DNA of 64,000 nucleotides from Miscanthus floridulus. Its lineage: Eukaryota; Streptophyta; Magnoliopsida; Poales; Poaceae. A program made the position numbers and the translations under genes. The notes beneath the pieces are model-generated. The model was not told where the DNA came from. It worked only from the letters and a program-made list of their open reading frames with translations, and ran no database searches. This document shows positions 59,201 to 64,000 of this stretch, piece after piece. The DNA is taken from the NCBI RefSeq assembly GCF_019320115.1, contig NC_089595.1:111368461-111432460 (forward strand). The letters are read 5' to 3'. How positions within the stretch are numbered: the stretch's first letter is position 1; every line of letters begins with the position of its first letter.

Positions 59201-62200
59201 GCTTTCTATCCAGTTGATGGTGGATGACCTGAAGATGCAAATACTAACTTTTGGTTATATTTTACCCAGGCAAGCCCCGGTGCATAACCCCTACTTTCTG
59301 CAATTTAAATTATATTTGTGCATTAAGTTTTAAGGAGTTGAATGAAACCCACTTGCATATATATATATATATATCTTTATCCTATGAGTCTTACTAGTAT
59401 GACATGATCGTGTAGAATGCTATGGTACAGGACTTCGGTAAAAGTCGGGTGATTGCCTGTCACTCGCGAGAGATAGGAAATATATTATTGATTATTATCA
59501 CTTGGAATATATAAATGGTGGAAAGGAAATTGGTGACTGGGCAGGGATATGGTTTGGGTATTGGTGGGTGTAAGAGGTCGTGTCGCCATGGACAGCGGGG
59601 CATGGCTTGGTTACACTGCTCTCCCAGCCCGTGTCAATTAAGGACCGATCATTGCATAAGATTCTAGGCAAGTCATAGACTTATTATCCCGAGCACATAC
59701 TTGTGTATGGGCGCTTGGAAGACTTGTTGCTCTCTTGTCGTGGATCTGGCTCTTTCCGGACTGACTGTCAGGGTTTTATTTTGGTGGAGGAGGTCCTTGC
59801 ACTGCACTAAGTCTAGGACTCAGGGGCGGGGGCTTGGAGTCCCAGTTTGGACGGGGACCTGGACACCCGGGACAAGAGAGTGATGGGTTGGTCCTGCTTA
59901 TGCCTGGGGTACAAGCGGGACGTGTGTTTTTGGGGTACCCAACTGGAGGCATTGATTCGCAAATCGCCGAGCGATCCGGTACGGCTTATCTACGTTTTAG
60001 CATCGTAGTAAGAACTAAAAGATGGAAGATGGACAAAGGAAATCTGATTGCTTACCACCTGCTTGAAAGTAGCACAGGTGCTTACATAAAATGGTTAGTT
60101 AATGAACCAATGCGGCTATTAATAAAAATCGAATATAAGGACGCACGCTTAGTAATGCTTTCTGCAAATGCAACCCACAAGCTAGATGGCCTTGCATATC
60201 CTTGGAGTCTCTTCTTTTCTCCTGTCGGGTAAGTCTTACTGAGTACAATTGAGTACTCAGGGTTTTATTCCCCCTGTTGCAGGTAACAGGTGGAGGCTTG
60301 AGCTGACCTTTGTGTGTGGATTCCTCCTAGTGGGCTCAGAGAGGATTTCCTTTACGCTGCGATCGTAGTTGTTATTTATAACTCTCACCAAATATTTTTA
60401 TAAATGAAAGTTTCATAATCTGTTGCCGTAGTCTATATATCAACACTTCATCATGTCATTAGTAGATGTTTATTTCCGCTATAACTCTGTTAACATGTTT
60501 ATATTCTGCTGTTACATTAAGTTATTCATAACTATGATAATATGATTACATTCCGCTGTTATAGTAAATAAATATTATACTCTGATGTTGTACTAAAAGT
60601 GATGTAAGAAATGGTTAAGAATGATGCAAGCTTTATTCTCTCATTTGTGATCCTGATGGCGAAAATGTGGATTTTCGGGTTCTCCCCTGGGGTGTGCCCG
60701 ATGGAACCGAGTAATTTAGTGTTCTCCTTTGGGTGCTTAGTGTCTAATGGAAGACAAGCACTCCTGGGAGGCATTAGATTAGGCGGTTCTGCCACACGGC
60801 TGAGCCTCTAGATGCGGAGCATTGGCTTCGCATTCTAGAGCAAAAGTTTCTGCTATTCACTGTAACTAATGAGCAGAGAGTGCGCTTTATGGCGCAACAG
60901 TTGTTGGGATCTGCTAGTGCATGGTGGGATACATTTAATGCCATGCAGCCGGCGGATCACCGTATGACCTGGCAGGAGTTCACTGCGGCCTTCAGAGAGT
61001 ATTATATTCCTGTGGGTGTTCTAAATAGGAAGTTGATGTAGTTCCTAGATCTACGGCAAGGGAATATGTCCGTAATGGACTACGTCAACAAGTTCAATCA
61101 CTTATCATAGTATGATGGGACTCATGTTGATACAGATGAGAAGAAGAGGGACCACTTCTATCGTGGCCTCTCTTGCAGCCTACAGAAGGAGTTATATATT
61201 GGGAACTATCAGACCTTCGGGGCGATGATGAACGCTGCTATTGCCATGGAGGGATTACAGCGAGACTCTCAGGCAGAATGGAAGCGCAAGCGGGTGGCTA
61301 CCGGGTCTGCTAGTCATCCCTAGGTGCAGAAGGTACATGTTGTCAGGCGGGTGCCCTACTAGTCCTCGGGTGGGCATTCATTTCGACAGCCTCAACAGAC
61401 CTTTTAGGCTCCTTCCACTCAGTATCATGCACCTACCTAGCAGGTGCAACACCAGCAGCCCTAGGGACAGTAGGTCCCACCTCATCTAGGATAGGGGAAC
61501 AAGCCCGGTGCTTGTTTCAAGTGTGGCAAGGAAGGCCACTATGGCTGAGAGTGTCCGCAAAACCAGCCAGCCCAGTCTGCTCAGCCATTAGCTAACTCCA
61601 GGCTAATCAAGCGGACCATTATAAAGAAGAAGGTGCCAGTCAGCCGATCTAGACAGGTTAATTTCACGAAGGCTAAGGAAATATTACAAAATGAACTGGT
61701 GATGGCTGGTATGTTCACCATTGATTCCCATCCAGCTTATGTGTTGTTTGATTTTGGCGCATCACATTCATTCATGAGCATGTGATTTGCACACCGGCAC
61801 AATATACCTCTTATGGCTATACCGTTTTCCTATAGAATCAGTACTTTGGGTGCGTAGTTGTGCGTTAATACTCGGATGGACACAGTGGGCTTAGTATTAG
61901 CCACTCACACTTATCGTCTCTAGTTCATGGTACTGCCTGGGCAAGGCATTGATGCAATTCTGGGAATGAACTGGTTGCGTATATATGGGGTAGTCTTGGA
62001 TCTAAAGCAAAGAGTTGTGGAGTTACGACTTCCTTCTTCTGCAGATAGAATGTCTCTTCTTATGTCCTCTGATCTAGTCTTACCTATTGCTGCTCATGCT
62101 GAAGCTTCTCCTAATATTGTCTCTATTCCTGTGGTATGTGAGTTCTAGGACGTTTTTTCTGAAGATCTACCTGGGTTGCCACCAGATAGAGATATGGAGT

Positions 62201-64000
62201 TCTCCATTAAGTTAGAGCCTGGTACTACTCCTATCTCCCGACGCTCGTACCACATGGCTCTGAAGGAATTGGCTGAAATGAAGAAGCGGTTGGAAGAGTT
62301 GTTGGAAAAGGGCTTCATCCATCCTAGCTCTTCACCATGGGGTTGTCTAGCCATTTTGTGAAGAAGAAGGATGGCACTCTTCGGATGTGTGTGGATTACC
62401 GCCCTCTCAATGCGGTAACCATTAAGAACAAGTATCCTTTACCTTATATTGATACTTTGTTCGATCAACTAGCTGGTGCCAAGGTGTTCTCTAAGATTGA
62501 CCTTTGTTCAGGCTATCATCAAATCAAGATTAGACCACAAGATATACCAAAGACAGCTTTTTCTACTAGGTATGCGCTGTATGAATACCTAGTCATGTCT
62601 TTTGGTCTCACCAATGCTCCTATATTTTTCATGTACTTGATGAATTTAGTCGTTATGATGGAGGTTGACAAGTTTATAGTGGTATTCATTGATGATATCC
62701 TGATATATTCCAAGAACAAGGAAGAGCATGCCTAACACCTTCGAATAGTACTAGCTCGATTGAGGGAACACAAGTTGTATGCTAAATTCAGCAAGTGTGA
62801 ATTTTGGTAGGATCGAGTGTAGTTTTTGGGGCATGTTTTGACACCTGACGATATTTCTGTAGACCCCAGCATGGTGCAAGATGTGCTAAATTGGAAGTCT
62901 CCTAAGTTAGTGCATCAGATTCGTCAGTTCCTTGTTCTAGCTGGATACTATCGGCGTTTCATTCTAGATTTCTCCAAGATAGCTTAGCCAATGACCAAGC
63001 TGCTCCAAAAAGAAGCCAAGTTTGTTTGGAGTCCGGCCTGTGAAGAAGTCTTCCAAGCTTTGAAAAACCTTCTTACCACTGCTCCTGTCTTGGCCCAATC
63101 AGATATTGATAGACTTTTTGATGTATATTGTGATGCCTCAAAGACGGGGTTGGGATGTGTGCTTATACAGGAGGGGCGTATGATAGCTTATGCTTTACGC
63201 CAACTGAAAAAGCACAAAGTGAATTACTCCACCCATGATTTAGAGTTGGCTGCTGTGGTCCACGCTCTAAAAATTTAGAGGCATTACTTGTTGGGCAACA
63301 AAGTACACATTTTTACATATCATAAGAGCCTCAAATATATTTTTACTCAGTCTGAGTTAAATATGAGGCAAAGGAGATGGTTGGAATTGATCAAGGATTA
63401 TAACTTAGAGGTACATTATCACCCAGGAAAGGCCAATGTGGTAGCTGATGCTTTGGGCCAAAAGTCATATCAGGTTAAAGAAACACCTTTGTCTCTCAAC
63501 TATGTAGAGGTGCTGGCTCACATTGTCTTAGTCTTAGAATTACTTGAGCAGATTATTATGGAGCAAAGGCAAGACGCTTTAGAAATTTCTCACATCAAGA
63601 AATTGATTGCCGAAGGGCGTGGTCCTCAGTTAAGTATTGATGAGCAAGGAGTAGTGAGGTACAAGAACAAAGTGGTGGTTCCTTCAAATGAAGAGCTTAG
63701 AAGGGAGATTTTGAATGGAGCTCATCATTCAAAGCTGTCTATCCATCCTGGCAGCAACAAGATGTACCATGATTTGCGCCACTTATATTGGTGGTCCAAC
63801 ATGAAATAGGACATTGTTTAGTACGTCACGGAGTGCGACATTTGTGGAAGAGTTAAGGCAGATCATATGCGTACCCTCAGATATTTGTAGCCCTTGCCCA
63901 TTCCTGTTTGGAAATGGAAAGATATTTCCATGGATTTCATTGTGGGTTTACCTCAAACATCCAAGGGCTATGACTCTATTTGGGTTATTATGGACCGTCT
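56228..64000 (+). pseudogene. gag-pol of the gypsy element, split and stop-ridden
   Basis: gag starts at 56228 (MNPRFGRGSTSAGAGHGLG), has a poly-proline run and reads to 56593 (HPPMFTPTA). It resumes after the nested LTR at 60802 (EPLDAEHWLRILEQKF, SASAWWDTF). Then come a zinc knuckle CFKCGKEGHYG*EC (61513-61554) and a protease motif LFDFGASHSF near 61750, where the usual D-S-G reads D-F-G. RT follows at about 62170-62735 ([24 protein letters not shown] intact) with a one-base frameshift near 62355, then RNase H ([32 protein letters not shown]) at about 63110-63280 and an integrase HHCC zinc finger from about 63725 (HHSKLSIHPGSNKMYHDL ... ECDIC). Numerous stops, mostly TAG, make it defective. 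It runs off the window. Confidence 0.88.
56594..60796 (+). mobile_element. Solo LTR (4203 bp) nested in gag of a same-family element
   Basis: Starts TGTAACACCCCGGTGTTACG and ends GGCGGTTCTGCCACA. No primer-binding site or internal domains accompany it. It is flanked by CAGCT (56589-56593) and CGGCT (60797-60801), a 5-bp target duplication with one change. Removing the LTR and one copy of the duplication joins gag in frame: FTPTA to EPLDAEHWL. A GC-rich block at about 56800-58600 contains a 363-codon frame that is compositional. A short (AT)n lies near 59357. Confidence 0.9.

Larger units (their letters stand above)
51314..64000 (+). mobile_element. Ty3/gypsy LTR retrotransposon (long-LTR, Tekay/Del-like), incomplete at window end
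   Basis: Order: LTR 51314-55748, primer-binding site 55751, gag from 56228, protease, reverse transcriptase, RNase H and the start of integrase at the window edge. Protease-RT-RH-INT order defines Ty3/gypsy. LTRs over 4 kb that begin TGTAACACCC suggest the Tekay/Del lineage; the chromodomain expected after integrase is outside the window. The element inserted into the plant-mobile-domain gene on its left. It is itself interrupted by a solo LTR at 56594-60796 and carries many stop codons. Confidence 0.88.

Noticed and set aside
1..64000. tRNA, rRNA, CRISPR or bacterial-type operons
   Set aside because: Scanned by eye for cloverleaf-like and regularly spaced repeats; none found. The only tRNA-related signal is the retrotransposon primer-binding site at 55751.

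Overview
The window is plant nuclear DNA, most likely from a panicoid (Andropogoneae-type) grass. The evidence is intron-rich genes with GC-rich 5' ends, dense short MITEs, very long LTRs of the 'TGTAACACCC' type, and close agreement of two genes with their maize/rice counterparts. I see no rRNA, tRNA or CRISPR, and nothing bacterial.

All four intact genes lie on the minus strand. (1) 4588-6657: intronless E-type PLS pentatricopeptide-repeat protein, with a degraded partial tandem copy at about 2397-3310. (2) 7607-10369: three-exon NAC transcription factor. (3) 11884-18595: 20-exon meiotic cohesin kleisin REC8 (the AFD1 / OsRad21-4 type), reconstructed exon by exon into an open 603-codon frame. 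(4) 37188-40674: 15-exon plastid-type ADP-glucose pyrophosphorylase large subunit (519 aa), plus a probable 5'UTR intron reaching to about 42.3 kb. Splice sites and phases were read by eye; every junction keeps frame. From memory, REC8 and an AGPase large-subunit gene are also close neighbours in rice, so this looks like a conserved block inflated by transposons.

Region by region: 0-7.5 kb holds the PPR gene, its relic copy and small MITEs. 7.6-18.6 kb holds NAC and REC8. 18.9-36.2 kb is a nest of transposon fragments: a minus-strand Ty1/copia RNase H relic, gypsy- and copia-like LTR pieces, a broken MuDR-type transposase (23.1-25.5 kb) between two direct repeats of about 450 bp, and a 5-kb solo-LTR-like block on the minus strand (28.6-33.6 kb). 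37.2-42.4 kb is the AGPase gene, followed upstream by a cluster of four MITEs (42.9-46.3 kb). 47.5-51.3 kb holds two convergent, decayed transposon-associated genes (triple zinc-finger protein, + strand; plant-mobile-domain protein, - strand). 51.3 kb to the end is one Ty3/gypsy element (LTR, primer-binding site, gag, protease, RT, RNase H, start of integrase). Its gag is split by a 4.2-kb solo LTR of the same family.

I did not find a convincing new biological system. The most informative signals are genome-evolution ones: a Stowaway MITE starting at intron position +6 of REC8 while leaving the donor intact; a tandem duplication spanning another REC8 splice donor; the cleanly nested solo LTR, whose removal restores the gag frame; and premature stops in the decayed genes that are mostly TAG where CAG is expected, with internal repeats that show the change directly.
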